A DNA stretch of 64,000 nt from assembly GCA_014773175.1 (NCBI GenBank), contig VXCM01002053.1, positions 8,961-72,960 on the forward strand, written 5' to 3'. Shown here in pieces: positions 36,001 through 44,350 of the stretch (its first letter is position 1; every line of letters begins with the position of its first letter). The position numbers and the translations under genes were made by a program. The DNA is from Lucifuga dentata. Lineage: Eukaryota > Chordata > Actinopteri > Ophidiiformes > Bythitidae. The notes beneath the pieces were generated by a model. It was given only the letters and a program-made list of their open reading frames with translations. It was not told the DNA's origin and made no database searches.

Positions 36001-38392
36001 TTTGATGCTTGGATGATGCTTCATGATGCTTGTATGATGATTGTCTGATGCTTGTCTGATGTTTGCCGTATCCCAGGTCACACAGCGCTGCGCACACAAA
36101 TTGATGTCACATTGAAAGATGCCCACCGCTGCATGGTGCCGTTGTTCTCACGCGCCCTTGATTCTGTAGCTACGCAGACTTTTTAAAAATTGAGGAGCTG
36201 TTAGTAACAGATAAATGTGATTACTTAATGAAACATCATCAGTCAGATAACAACTCTGGCCTGGAGTCCCACAAACCTTGGAAAAGAAGAGACATTCATT
36301 CATTCATTCGTACTTTCATTTATTCATTCATTCATTCATTCATTCACACTCCCTTCCTCCTGCGTCCCTTGGTTTAACGGCCGTAGGAAACATCTCCTCT
36401 TTCTTTTCTATTGTAGCTGCAGCAAAAACAGCTTCTCCTCATGAAAATAACTCTTCATGCTTGACACCATTTATAAACAAAGTTCTTCTTCTCTGGTACC
36501 ACGTGCTGCAGGCCAGGAGAAAACCGCAGAACAAAAGCTCATCACGTTTCCATGTCGGCTCGTGTCTGTGTGAAAGTCCATACAGAAAACAGAATTCAGC
36601 CATCAGCACAGCATCTTATGCATAATGAGCTCTGTAACAGGCGTGTCAATAATCCCCATTGATTGATATCTGTCTGTTTATCTATCTATCCTGTCTGTCT
36701 GCCCATCTGTCTGACTTTCTGTTAATCCACCTATCAAGCCAGGAAACAATATATCCAGAAATAGAAGTTTTGGACAAAATATATGCAAGTCACTTCATGG
36801 TGATGTTATTTATGCAAATTAGGCAATGACATCATCTATAGGCCTTTAGGTGATTTTCCACAGTGGATGTGTCACGGTGTTATGAGGAGAGTCAGCAGGT
36901 GACTCTAACGTTTACATGTCTGAATAAATAATTTACAGTCATAATCTACATCTGTTACTCAGCATAAAATCACTCTGATTTATGATTTCAATCTAAATAA
37001 AATGTTTACATGACATGAAAAACTGATCTGAGATGAATGGAAGTTTAACATGCATGTAAACGTGATGACTGACTCACTTGGTGCAACATCATGGAAGATG
37101 TTGATATAACAGCAGAAACTGTACTGTTAGGAGAGAGCACGTTCTTTTTCATTCTCCATCACCATTCCTACGTATGCTTTGTGTATGTACGGGTGAACAC
37201 CTTTACCTGTCTCACAGTCATCAGCATCTAATCTCTCTTATTACTATTATTATTGTTTAGATTCATTTGTTCTGCCTTTATTTTGTAGTTATAAAGCTAT
37301 ACATAAAATATTCAAAAGCTTGAACTGTATTAAAATTCTGAGCAGCATTTTGAACCAAACCTGGCTAGAAGCCTGCTGTTATGTTGTTTATATATAACGT
37401 GTGTGTTTGTGTGTAAGGACCAGTCATCCGTGAGCGATAAAATGCTTTTTGACCCTTTAGATGTTGTCAGACTGCTAATTAGCTGATTTTAATTAGATGA
37501 AACCTGCAGGCTGTGTCTCGTCACTGCATTGCTGCATTATTGCATTGCTGCATCTTCATTATTACACTGATTAGCCTCATGGAGACACTGCAGTTACACG
37601 TCAAAATTAAAACTCTAATAACCAAACACGTCATGTCTCCAAAGGTCCCACACAACAGACGTGACATCGTTCTCTCTGAAAGTGGAATGTGTCTGAGGCC
37701 AGCATGCTGCTGCCGCGTAGCTTCAAACATGGAGAAGAAGAGTTTGTTAGCTTATGAAGAAGTCTTCTAACATCAAAGTCTCTCCTTTATTCTTCATCCA
37801 GGGACCCAAACCAGCCGGTTCCCCAGGACACCAAGTTCATCAACACCAAACCCAACCGCTTTGAGGAGGTGGCGTGGACGCGCTATAACCAGAAAGACCA
37901 GCTGTACCTGCACATCGGCCTCAAGCCGCGCGTGAAGGAGCACTACCGCGCCAACAAGGTGGCTGCTGTTGCTGTCGTTGCTGTCATGCTGCTGGTTGAT
38001 GGTTAGGACTGTATATTGATGGGAGTCAACCTGGAGCTACAATTTGTAGCTTGTGGCAGCATCCTCCTGGTTTCTGGTTCCTCATAATGTTCATCTTTCC
38101 ATAATTAAACATGCAAACTCTGCAAAACGACAAAACGCTTAGTTTGACATGAAATGACTAATTTCCTGATTTGAAACGCTTCACATTTTAAATGTAGCAC
38201 AAAGCTCTTCATGGAGATTTGAAATGCTCTGCTCAGCTGTTTTATTCTGTCCTTTTATTCTATCCTTTATTTTATCCTCCTTTATCTCCTCTCCAGGTCA
38301 ACTTGTGGTTGGAGTTGGTTCCTCACCTACACAGCCTCAACGAGGTCACCCAGCTCGTCCCCACCACCACCAAGGCCCGTACCAAAACACAT

Positions 38393-38433
<41 letters not shown>

Positions 38434-40285
38434 TCTACACTGCAAAGGTTTAGAGGAAACTAGAGCCAAAAGTATTTTAAATCCATTATTCAGCCTCAGT
38501 CAAACGAGACTAAACTACGTCCAGCCTGGTTCCAAAAAAACTCTAACCACGGACTAATGCATTGATGTATTGATCTGTTGATCTATTGATGTATTGATTG
38601 ACTGATTGATTAGCAGCAGAGATGAGGGTGTGTTTGTGTGTAAGTTTGTGCGTGTGTGTGTGTTTAACATTAAGTAAACTCCACCACTGACGTTCAAATC
38701 AAAGTGATGCTGATAAAGGTGGAAACACATCAGTCTTAGCTAACACATGTTAAGATGAACACATGTTCAGATTAGCATGTGCTTGTATGTTCTCAGCACG
38801 TTGCTCCATTCTTCTGTTCATCATGTGAAGCAACATGTGGTTTTCCACACGTTGTCTTGAAGTCAGATTCAGCTTCTGCTGTCATAGTTTTCTTCTTTAT
38901 GGATCAAATGATGCTATGACTAGGAAAGGATCCACATTCATCTTTGTTACTCTGATTTACTTTGACACCATAGAAACTACTTCCTGTTTGGAGTTTCTTT
39001 CTCTGCCCCCAGACAGTTCTGACCAATGAGCACAGAGAGTGTTGTCACATGACTTTTGCTGGTTTGATTGGATGTTTTCCTGTATGAAATTAATCAAACC
39101 AATCCATAAACAGATCATAGGAATAATTTCATCCCTGATTCAGACCATAGCAAATGATCCACAGATCTGAAGTCATCCATACACACAATCAGCTCCGCAG
39201 TGTCAGATTTTTGTATCAGCACAATTTTAAAGTCTACTTCAATTGATCAAGCTGAACTTTTATTAAATATTAAATTCCCAATCTAAAGGTTTTAAAGTGA
39301 ACATAGTTTTAAACAAAACATAACAAAATTCCAATTCACCTTTATTCAAATTAAATTTAACTCTCTGAGACTTTACAGCATCAAGAAAAGCAGCAAACAT
39401 TCATTTCACAGTCGTCTCAGTTTCAGCCTGATCAGCACAGAGTTCATGGATTTATGGTCATTTCCTTTCTTATGTGTCTGAAATGTAAATGTCAACTTGA
39501 GGAAAGTGAAATATGTTGTATCATCCTTTGAACCTGATAAAGTGAAGTATGAATTATTGGAATTTCAATTTGACCAAATTCAAAGCAGAACGGTAGATTC
39601 TGTGTGAGCATCAATAACCTCAGAGTTTGAGTTTGATTCATTCACTTTCACACGTGCTGATCACTATTATTCCTGTCTTCAGATCCCCTCACCAGAGGCC
39701 ACCAACCGAACCCCAAAGACCAAAGTTCTGGTGACCAAACGTCCCAACCCGACCCCCTTCCCCACCGACACCCAGGACAGCCACAACCAGCCGCATCTGG
39801 TGGACCAGCGAGACTACTCCACTGAGCTCTCTGTCACCATCGCTGTGGGAGCGTCGCTGCTCTTCCTCAACATCTTGGCCTTTGCTGCTCTTTACTACAA
39901 GAAGGACAAGCGCCGCCATGACGTCCACCGGCGCTGCAGCCCCCAGCGAAGCACCGCCAACGACCTGGCTCACACCCAGGAGGAGGAGATCATGTCGCTG
40001 CAGATGAAGCAACACTCAGAGCTGGACCGGGACTGCAGGGGGGTGGGTGACTCCTTACACCCGCACGACGTGGTGCTGAGGACTGCCTGCCCGCCGGACT
40101 ACACGCTGGCCATGAGGCGCTCGCCGGACGACATCCCACTCATGACGCCAAACACCATAACCATGATTCCCAGCACCATGGGGGGGCTCAGCTCACTCCA
40201 CTCTTTCAACACGTTCCCTGGCAGCGGGCAGAATAACACCCTGCCTCACCCGCACCCACATTCACACTCCACCACCCGGGTATAG
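23850..40285 (+). CDS. nlgn1: Neuroligin-1, C-terminal seven exons (5' part outside window)
   Basis: Postsynaptic type I membrane adhesion protein that binds presynaptic neurexins and organises synapses. Seven exons (23850-24062, 24927-25193, 25883-26244, 28551-28711, 37802-37958, 38297-38374, 39683-40285) join in frame to ~612 codons plus stop. What is seen: GSGAG in place of the esterase GxSxG nucleophile elbow, hence catalytically dead; the LNYD neurexin-contact strip; conserved Cys residues; one membrane helix; a gephyrin-type motif; terminal TTRV, a PDZ ligand for PSD-95-type scaffolds. The tail words [17 protein letters not shown] and [10 protein letters not shown] match neuroligin-1 rather than -2, -3 or -4, by memory of those families. 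Six introns interrupt it; the first five follow GT-AG, while the last donor is doubtful (see exon ending 38374). The missing N-terminus (signal peptide, first third of the esterase fold) must lie upstream. Confidence 0.95.
24063..24926 (+). other. nlgn1: nlgn1 intron (864 bp) containing MITE family B
   Basis: GT-AG intron in phase 1, acceptor TTTTTCCTGCAG. Two thirds of it is the MITE at 24177-24766. Confidence 0.9.
24177..24766. mobile_element. MITE family B, copy 2 (complete, TTAA-flanked)
   Basis: Long terminal inverted repeats are visible: the left starts AGGAGTATACTGG then TTTTGCATGTTTGAGCCCAA. The right end read in reverse is AGAAGCATACCG then ATTTTGCATGTTTGAGCCCAA. TTAA follows at 24767-24770 and a degenerate ATAA precedes at 24173-24176. 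At 590 bp with no coding capacity, it is a non-autonomous element. TTAA targets suggest a piggyBac-type mobiliser, but the AGGA tips are not the classical CCC start, so the superfamily is open. Confidence 0.8.
24927..25193 (+). CDS. nlgn1: nlgn1 exon, [11 protein letters not shown] to LMEQ
   Basis: 267 bp, phase 1 to phase 1; acceptor CCTGCAG|GC, donor CAAG|GTACAA. It encodes the stretch that begins [16 protein letters not shown] and ends with [15 protein letters not shown]. Two Cys (VGCN, VACLQ) form the conserved intradomain disulfide known in the family. In mammals, as I recall, this is the first third of a single 790-bp exon, so the following intron is extra. The ORF visible at the exon end runs a few codons into the intron and stops there. 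Confidence 0.95.
25194..25882 (+). other. nlgn1: nlgn1 intron (689 bp), probably not present in mammals
   Basis: GT-AG, phase 1, between Gln and Gly of MEQ|GEF. It contains a poly-A run followed by GAGAGA (25288-25318) and no recognisable mobile element. Confidence 0.85.
25883..26244 (+). CDS. nlgn1: nlgn1 exon with neurexin-binding strip
   Basis: 362 bp, starting in phase 1 and ending in phase 0 (GAACAG|GTGGGT). It encodes [17 protein letters not shown], then [18 protein letters not shown], and ends [16 protein letters not shown] at 25891-25902 matches the residues (Leu399, Asn400, Asp402 in rat numbering) that contact beta-neurexin. The second Arg of ETRRKT (codon 26113-26115) aligns with the NLGN3 Arg451 position changed in a human autism family. 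The Asp/Glu and His positions of the former catalytic triad region are preserved as in other neuroligins, but without the Ser they are inactive. Confidence 0.95.
26405..26600 (-). mobile_element. LINE 3' tail, reverse orientation
   Basis: ACTTTATTGTCATTGCACAG then GAGACAACGAAATG is the reversed tail typical of fish L2-like LINEs; compare 11577-11640. A (TA)n run lies at 26576-26591. Confidence 0.55.
26668..27801 (-). pseudogene. Dead Tc1-like transposon
   Basis: The inverted ends CACCGATCAGCCACAACATT (26670) and its complement (ending 27799) lie between TA dinucleotides at 26668-26669 and 27800-27801, the Tc1/mariner target site. The reverse strand carries transposase pieces in order: an HTH-region TYQKWSKE and [11 protein letters not shown] (27618-27500), and the C-terminal [14 protein letters not shown] (near 26960). 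Many frameshifts and deletions separate them, so it cannot encode an enzyme. It sits entirely inside an nlgn1 intron, antisense to the gene. Confidence 0.85.
27815..28110 (-). mobile_element. LINE fragment, same family as 46940-47740
   Basis: Shares TTCATGATGTTGAGGATGG, CACCTTCACCTTTCAGC, CTGACCACATCATC and AGATCAACT...TGGTTGACTCA with 46970-47260 in the same order. The reading frame on the reverse strand is broken. Confidence 0.65.
28551..28711 (+). CDS. nlgn1: nlgn1 exon, [12 protein letters not shown] to NFAKTG
   Basis: 161 bp, phase 0 in and phase 2 out; acceptor CTGTTCAG|GTG, donor ACAGG|GTACAG. It encodes [17 protein letters not shown], then [17 protein letters not shown] and [13 protein letters not shown], the end of the esterase-like fold with one disulfide Cys. 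267 + 362 + 161 equals the 790 bp I recall for the single mammalian exon, so this donor corresponds to the conserved intron position. Confidence 0.95.
28727..29640 (+). mobile_element. Dispersed repeat family C, copy 1
   Basis: It aligns with the reverse complement of 48685-49435: GTGATATCTTCCTAAAA and TCTGAAGGTATT at the left, AGTCATATCTTTA in the middle, and GCTCCAGCTATGCT...ACTTCCTG and CACCAGGTGTTTCTG at the right. A T-run, N and A-run (about 29320-29353) lie inside. It has no coding content and is probably an old non-autonomous DNA transposon. Confidence 0.7.
29831..30740. other. No recognisable feature (intron)
   Basis: Single-copy-looking AT-rich DNA. A small 11-bp hairpin (TACTGATGGAC) lies at 29816-29844. 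Confidence 0.45.
31964..32094. repeat. 65-bp duplicate around a single N (assembly)
   Basis: 31964-32028 and 32030-32094 are identical, with one N at 32029. It disturbs the LINE linker region. Confidence 0.95.
32777..33906 (+). mobile_element. hAT element inserted in the LINE
   Basis: The ends TAGGGGTGCAAC (32785) and, read in reverse, TAGGGCTGCAAC (ending 33898) are typical hAT tips. They are followed inside by AATAATCGA words on both sides. Flanks CCCAAGAG (32777-32784) and TCCAAGAG (33899-33906) match at 7 of 8 bases. Removing the 1114-bp element restores the LINE reading frame across TKTQEMIIGF, which independently proves the boundaries. The interior keeps only a BED-finger exon (32935-33117); the catalytic region of the transposase is gone. 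Confidence 0.92.
32935..33117 (+). pseudogene. BED zinc-finger fragment of hAT transposase
   Basis: A 60-codon frame starts [22 protein letters not shown], then VNCNIC (C-x2-C) and MLQHLKRRQ fit the BED finger that begins hAT transposases and binds the element ends. The last zinc ligand, normally His or Cys after HLKR, is Gln here. The frame ends at a TAA inside the sequence AGGTAAGC, which is also a good splice donor. No downstream catalytic exon is found before the element end, so this is a remnant. Confidence 0.7.
33975..34109. repeat. 67-bp duplicate around a single N (assembly)
   Basis: 33975-34041 and 34043-34109 are identical, with N at 34042. Confidence 0.95.
34429..34551. repeat. 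61-bp duplicate around a single N (assembly)
   Basis: 34429-34489 and 34491-34551 are identical, with N at 34490. Confidence 0.95.
35040..35860. other. No recognisable feature (intron)
   Basis: Non-coding DNA with no exon-like block. Confidence 0.45.
35866..36070. repeat. GATGCTTGTATGATGCTTCAT minisatellite
   Basis: About 14 degenerate units mix TGATGCTTGTA, TGATGCTTCA and TGATGCTTGTC. Confidence 0.9.
36071..37801. other. nlgn1: Intron 3' portion, no gene
   Basis: It holds CATT repeats (36293-36345) and a short TCTG/TATC tract (36661-36715). It ends in TTTATTCTTCATCCAG, the acceptor for the next exon. Small ORFs are not exon-like. Confidence 0.5.
37802..37958 (+). CDS. nlgn1: nlgn1 exon, [12 protein letters not shown] to HYRANK
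   Basis: 157 bp, phase 2 in, phase 0 out (AACAAG|GTGGCT). It encodes [37 protein letters not shown], then [13 protein letters not shown], the last part of the extracellular globular domain. It is high in G+C at third positions (GCG, CGC, CTG), in contrast to the AT-rich introns. As I recall, the mammalian last exon begins here and continues to the stop; in this fish it is divided by two further introns. Confidence 0.95.
37959..38296 (+). other. nlgn1: Short nlgn1 intron (338 bp)
   Basis: GT-AG, phase 0, between ANK and VNLW. Pyrimidine-rich 3' end (CTCCTCTCCAG). No repeat was identified. Confidence 0.9.
38297..38374 (+). CDS. nlgn1: nlgn1 short exon, [11 protein letters not shown] to TTTK (donor uncertain)
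   Basis: 78 bp from a clear acceptor. It encodes [20 protein letters not shown], then VPTTTK, entering the Ser/Thr/Pro-rich stalk before the membrane. Family alignment places the exon end right after TTTK (38374), which joins in phase 0 to the next exon's IPSPE. The bases after it are GCCCGT, so the donor would be GC rather than GT. The nearest GT (38379) is in phase 1 and would shift the frame. In-frame alternatives are upstream, GAG|GTCACC after 38344 or CTC|GTCCCC after 38356, but these would delete conserved stalk residues. The start is firm; the end is the weakest boundary of the gene. Confidence 0.75.
38375..39682 (+). other. nlgn1: nlgn1 last intron (~1.3 kb) with (CA)n and family A copy
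   Basis: A CA run (38395-38430) lies 20 bp after the exon end. Family A copy 3 follows. The acceptor is TTATTCCTGTCTTCAG at 39667-39682. The rest is AT-rich and unremarkable. Confidence 0.8.
38585..39172 (+). mobile_element. Dispersed repeat family A, copy 3
   Basis: It aligns with 12604-13160, including GTAAACTCCACC, AAAGGTGGAAACAC and the 64-codon frame at 38835-39029, ending CCACAGATCTGAAG. A tandem TTGATCTATTGATG tract precedes it. It lies in the last nlgn1 intron. Confidence 0.75.
39683..40285 (+). CDS. nlgn1: nlgn1 last exon: stalk, membrane helix, cytoplasmic tail
   Basis: 603 bp including the TAG at 40283-40285. Parts in order: Thr/Pro-rich stalk ([14 protein letters not shown]); juxtamembrane DQRDYSTEL; hydrophobic segment [15 protein letters not shown] to AALYY (39833-39898), the single membrane helix; basic stop-transfer [38 protein letters not shown] (40091-40138), the gephyrin-binding motif with its regulatory Tyr; [13 protein letters not shown] end, whose TTRV binds type I PDZ domains of PSD-95. 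The His/Pro-rich end before TTRV is a neuroligin-1 trait. High G+C third positions contrast with flanking DNA. Confidence 0.95.
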   Translation: MPSPEATNRTPKTKVLVTKRPNPTPFPTDTQDSHNQPHLVDQRDYSTELSVTIAVGASLLFLNILAFAALYYKKDKRRHDVHRRCSPQRSTANDLAHTQEEEIMSLQMKQHSELDRDCRGVGDSLHPHDVVLRTACPPDYTLAMRRSPDDIPLMTPNTITMIPSTMGGLSSLHSFNTFPGSGQNNTLPHPHPHSHSTTRV

Positions 40286-42639
40286 CCCTGTGATGCACCC
40301 ACGCAGGCTGAGGCACGCGCTGACGTGCTGATGCAGGCTGGAGGCCGATCACGCCGACAGACTCGTCAGGAGCTGAAACCTGCCTGGAGGCGTCAGACCG
40401 CCGTGGAATTATAGCGGGATTCACCACACGCTGAGGGAATACAGTACAGGGTTCTTTGGGGGGCTTGGACCAGAGAAACGAAAACAATAATTATGGTTTT
40501 GTAGAAAAATATGAGACAAAAAGAGAAAAGTACAAAAATATCTTTCAGATAAAATAAGTTGGAAGAAAACAACCTCACAAGCTTCAACAAAGAGGAGGAT
40601 GTTTTTATTATTTTTCTTCTCATATTGCAGCAAAACAAGGTAAACTACTTTTTCTTTCTAGCAACAAATATGGCCTTCGGGATCTTTTGACAAATGAGAG
40701 CTTGACAGTATTATCTGGGAGCATCAGACATGCCTCAGAGGGGAGACGCGGGAAGCACTTTGTAAAAGAAAGAAAACATATTGTTTTCCCGGTGGCATCA
40801 AACTGTAGATGACTCTTTTGTGAGGCACAAACCAATTTAGGCATGTGTTAACTTCATAAATGGAGGTTATGTAAGATAAGACAAAACAAAAAAAAAATAA
40901 TGAGAAAAGGAAGGACAAACAACCTCAAGAAAAAAGAAATTCTGAATGCACAACGGAAACATTTTGAGGAACATGCCACAGATGCTTTTCATCATTTATT
41001 TTTGAGGATTGGGAACAATTTTATTGTATAGAACCTATTTACATATCTAGATCTGTACACTAAGCACCAACGCTGTTTAAGCCCTTTTCTCTGGTGCATC
41101 TGTACTGCAGATCTGATCTGTTCTGCAGGACTGAAGCGTGCGGACGAGGATCCAGACACCCAAATAGTTTCCACTTCCACACAGAGCGCAGGGGACAAAG
41201 GATAACTGGATATTTTTAGCACGACGCGCATGACAATTTATCTGCTTGATGGCTGCTCTGCTATGTCATTATTAAGAATAATTTTTCACCGCCCCCCTTC
41301 ACTTGGAGCGCTGTTTCCTGATTGGATTACAGGAAACATACAGTCACTGGACGATGGTTGTGGATGTTGCAGGGTTGTGGGTCGGCGGAGGGGCCGGGGA
41401 CACAGTTAACTTTCTGCATAACATAATTTAGCTTGAGTGGAGACGGCGTTTAAGGACTAGTTTTGTACTCTGTGTTGGTACTTTTTGATAGTAGTTACAT
41501 CACATGGCACCATCAACCAAACTCATCGTACCTTCAGTTGAAATCAATGTTCTTTGCTGTTCTGCCTATCAGATTTACTTCTCACCTCTTGCTACTAGTC
41601 CAAGTCCACTTTGCCGTATAGAAGTAATTACCTGCACCGTTTATTCCGTTTTCTTCAGTTAGAACGAACAAAATCTGCTCGACAGAGATGTGGTAAAAGA
41701 CGAGAAGCAGGAAGGAAGGACGTGAGGAGCGTTTGGTGCTGGAAGCCTGAATCTCTGGACGAGGAACACCAAGAAATGACTAGTATGAGTCTTGAGGCGA
41801 AGCCCAGATGGTCGAGATGTGAAACTTTCACCCTGTTTGGCCTGGAAATGCACTGCAGGTAGACGACGGGAGGAGGTAGGGTCAGGCGAGGTCAGTCCAG
41901 AAATTCCCATGGTGCACTTTTCCCCTAGGTTTCATAATTTTGGAGGCACATTGCATTCCATCTTTAGCTAACTTTGAAGAGCTACTTCATTTCTTTAACG
42001 TGCTGAATTTTCCTGCTGTCTGTCTAAGCATGGAGCTGTAGTTTGGGCTTTGCAGCATCATGGTTCACTTTACATCCACACGCCTTCACTGTGGGCCACC
42101 TGCTGTTTGATCAGCAAAGGCCACAGTGGCCTCGTGTTAGCTAACGTGTTAACCAGCAGAGCGGGAAAGTGTTGCTGTTTGGTGATTTTGGGGCAAATGT
42201 GATCTTCAGACATGGAGAGGAAAGCCGGTGGCTCAGATCCAGAAATGTGTACGCAGCTGCTGCTCATAAAGCTGAAATGCTTGTCTCCTTGTTTTCCCTT
42301 CATAAACATGTTGACGTGCTGAGGCGTCTGTGGTGAGGAAACACGCTGCCCGCTCAGTGCCGTTACAGTAACCAGCGTTCTAACACAGCAACAGACAGGC
42401 TGCAGGGATCAAGTCCGGTCTGTGTTGCTGTTTGTTTTTAGGATAAGATTTAAATAGAATGAATTTCATTCACATTATTTCTCTGGATGAACTGAACCAC
42501 CAGAGCTTCATCTAGGACAGAAAAAAAAACCTTTCTGATGCTTTAATCACACGTCAGCTTTCTACATGCACAACAAAACTCACGAGGGAAAATCTGACTT
42601 GTTGCTTTGCATTCAGCATCACTTCTGACACACTAAGTT

Positions 42640-42792
42640 CAATCCATGCTATGCTAACCCTAACCCACACCATGCTAACCCTAACCCACGCCAAGCTAAC
42701 ACTAACCCACGCCACGCTAACCCTAATCCACATCACGCTAACCCTAACCATCGCTACACTAACCCTAACCCACGTCACGCTAACCCACGCCT
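42640..42792. repeat. Telomere-like CTAACCCTAACCCACGCC minisatellite
   Basis: About eight ~18-bp units of CTAACCCTAACCCA plus CGCCACG/CACCATG. Long open frames run on both strands because the unit length is a multiple of three. Confidence 0.9.
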
Positions 42793-43444
42793 CACTGCAT
42801 ATGCAGACCGAACAAGATTCCTGTCAGATCTGAAGCGATACGACATGCAGGAAAAACTATGCAGACAGGAAGCTACGGAGCTGATGTCTCTTTGTGATTT
42901 ATAAAAAGAACACCGTCACACAAAAATGAAATCTGATGATGTTTAAACTGTGTGTGTGTCACGTGTGTTAGTGATCAATAACTTTGATAGATAAAAACAT
43001 TCAGTGATCACTTTATTTAAATGGAGAGTTTTGATCTGATCACACATTCTGGTGGCACCGAGACTCTTCATCAAGACTCAAACTCTGAGCTCATACACAC
43101 ACATACACACACCTCGTGTCGTGCGTAGCTGTGTGGATCTCTTATCTTTATTGATCTATTAAAACATGGAGCTGTAAATCAGAGTGTGTGTTTCTCTGCT
43201 GGTTTAACATGTCAGCGTCTCTTTAACAGCAGATGAATCAGGATAAATCATGACTCTAAACATGAAGCAGCTCATTAACATGCTGATCTTCATGTTTACC
43301 TCACAACAACATGCTGATTAACTCAGGGAAGATCTATGAATGATTATTTAGCATGATGCTGTATATTTAGAATGATTTTTTTAAATGACCCTTATTGTTT
43401 CTTCCTCACTGCCCTCATGCATGTTTGAACAGAAAAGAACAGCG

Positions 43445-43720
43445 ACCTTCAGGATTAACAGAGTAAAGATCTTAAATAGAGACAAATAATCCATCACAAA
43501 GGACAAAGTTGTCAGTTGCTTTATTTAACTGATCCAACACGGAGCTAAACAGAAGAAAATGTATGTCTCCTCCAGGTAACATAATCCCAGGAGAAGACAG
43601 CTTTTACAGAAAAATTAAAACGACCGTCCCTTCTATATTCAGACGTATTGTCATCAGGTGAAACATTGAATTTTAAGGTGTATTTATCACCTGAACATTT
43701 GATCTGGAACTCAATCAATC
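43445..43720 (+). mobile_element. MITE family B, copy 3 (internal part)
   Basis: It shares ACTGATCCAACAC, ATGTATGTCTC, CCCAGGAGAAGAC and TTTAAGGTG...TATCACCTGAACATTTGAT with copies 1 and 2. Neither terminal repeat is seen. Confidence 0.65.
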
Positions 43721-44281
43721 CATTATTTGTGTGCAACAGTCAAATAACAAAAATTGAATCCTGCGGAGTCATTTCTGATTTTTAGAAAGTTGCTCGTTGG
43801 TTATTTGTTCCCTCTAACTTAGCTTGGATGGAAACTTCTCTACATACCTGACAAACTTCAACCTCCTCGTCTCGTCTCTGACCCACATGAAGCTCCTCCA
43901 TCTTTATTTTTACCTTCCTGTGTCCTTTGTATTACTGAGATTTGGCTATTTATCCATATTAGACATAAAAATTGTAATGAAATCAAATTATTATTGATAG
44001 TGAATTAAATGTAATAAATAAGTAACCTAGTTTTAATCAGATTGATGATGTCAAACTACCTTCAAATGCAGAAAGTAAATCTGAGAATGATCAGAAATAT
44101 GGCAAAGATGAAGAAACATGTTTATATATATTTTCTTATTGAAGCTGCCAGTAATTTTCAGTGTGTCCCAGCATATTTTTCTGTCAGAATGAGAAATTAG
44201 ACATTATTAGTCACTAAAACTCTTAAACTGAGTTTAATGGCTCTTTGAGGCTACAGAGGAAACATTCAAGAACTCATTTAC

Positions 44282-44331
44282 AATAAAACATGACTGGATA
44301 GTTAAATGAGTAAATAAAATGTGCAAATAAA
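44282..44331 (+). promoter_or_regulatory. Cluster of AATAAA polyadenylation signals
   Basis: Three AATAAA hexamers lie within 50 bp on the gene strand, about 4 kb after the nlgn1 stop. The distance is plausible for this family's long 3' UTR, but AATAAA is common in AT-rich DNA. Confidence 0.25.
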
Positions 44332-44350
44332 CAAAACATTCATGGCCAGT

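Larger units (their letters stand above)
28712..37801 (+). other. nlgn1: nlgn1 intron (9090 bp), repeat-rich
   Basis: GT-AG, phase 2, splitting Gly of KTG|DPNQ. It contains family C copy 1, an L2-like LINE relic interrupted by a hAT element, and a GATGCTTG minisatellite. 29831-30740, 35040-35860 and 36071-37801 show no gene, only short simple repeats such as CATT at 36293-36345. Confidence 0.85.
40286..44350 (+). other. nlgn1: Probable nlgn1 3' UTR and immediate flank
   Basis: After the stop, about 2.3 kb are free of recognisable mobile elements, which suggests a constrained 3' UTR, at least to 42.6 kb. A telomere-like minisatellite (42640-42792) and a MITE fragment (43445-43720) follow. The first AATAAA signals in the direction of transcription that I find are at 44013-44018, then 44282-44287, 44313-44318 and 44326-44331. 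The real cleavage site cannot be fixed from sequence alone. Confidence 0.45.

Noticed and set aside
38375..38557. Continuation of the nlgn1 frame past TTTK into [13 protein letters not shown] as a real C-terminus
   Set aside because: It runs into a CA microsatellite, whereas the family's stalk, membrane helix and tail follow in the next exon at 39683.
39683..40285. Assignment to neuroligin-2, -3 or -4
   Set aside because: The tail ([49 protein letters not shown]) and the presence of insert B fit neuroligin-1 best.
42554..42833. Repetitive ORFs on both strands (LTLTHA / RVSVAWV type) as a repeat protein
   Set aside because: The minisatellite unit is mostly a multiple of three, so open frames on both strands are expected without coding function.
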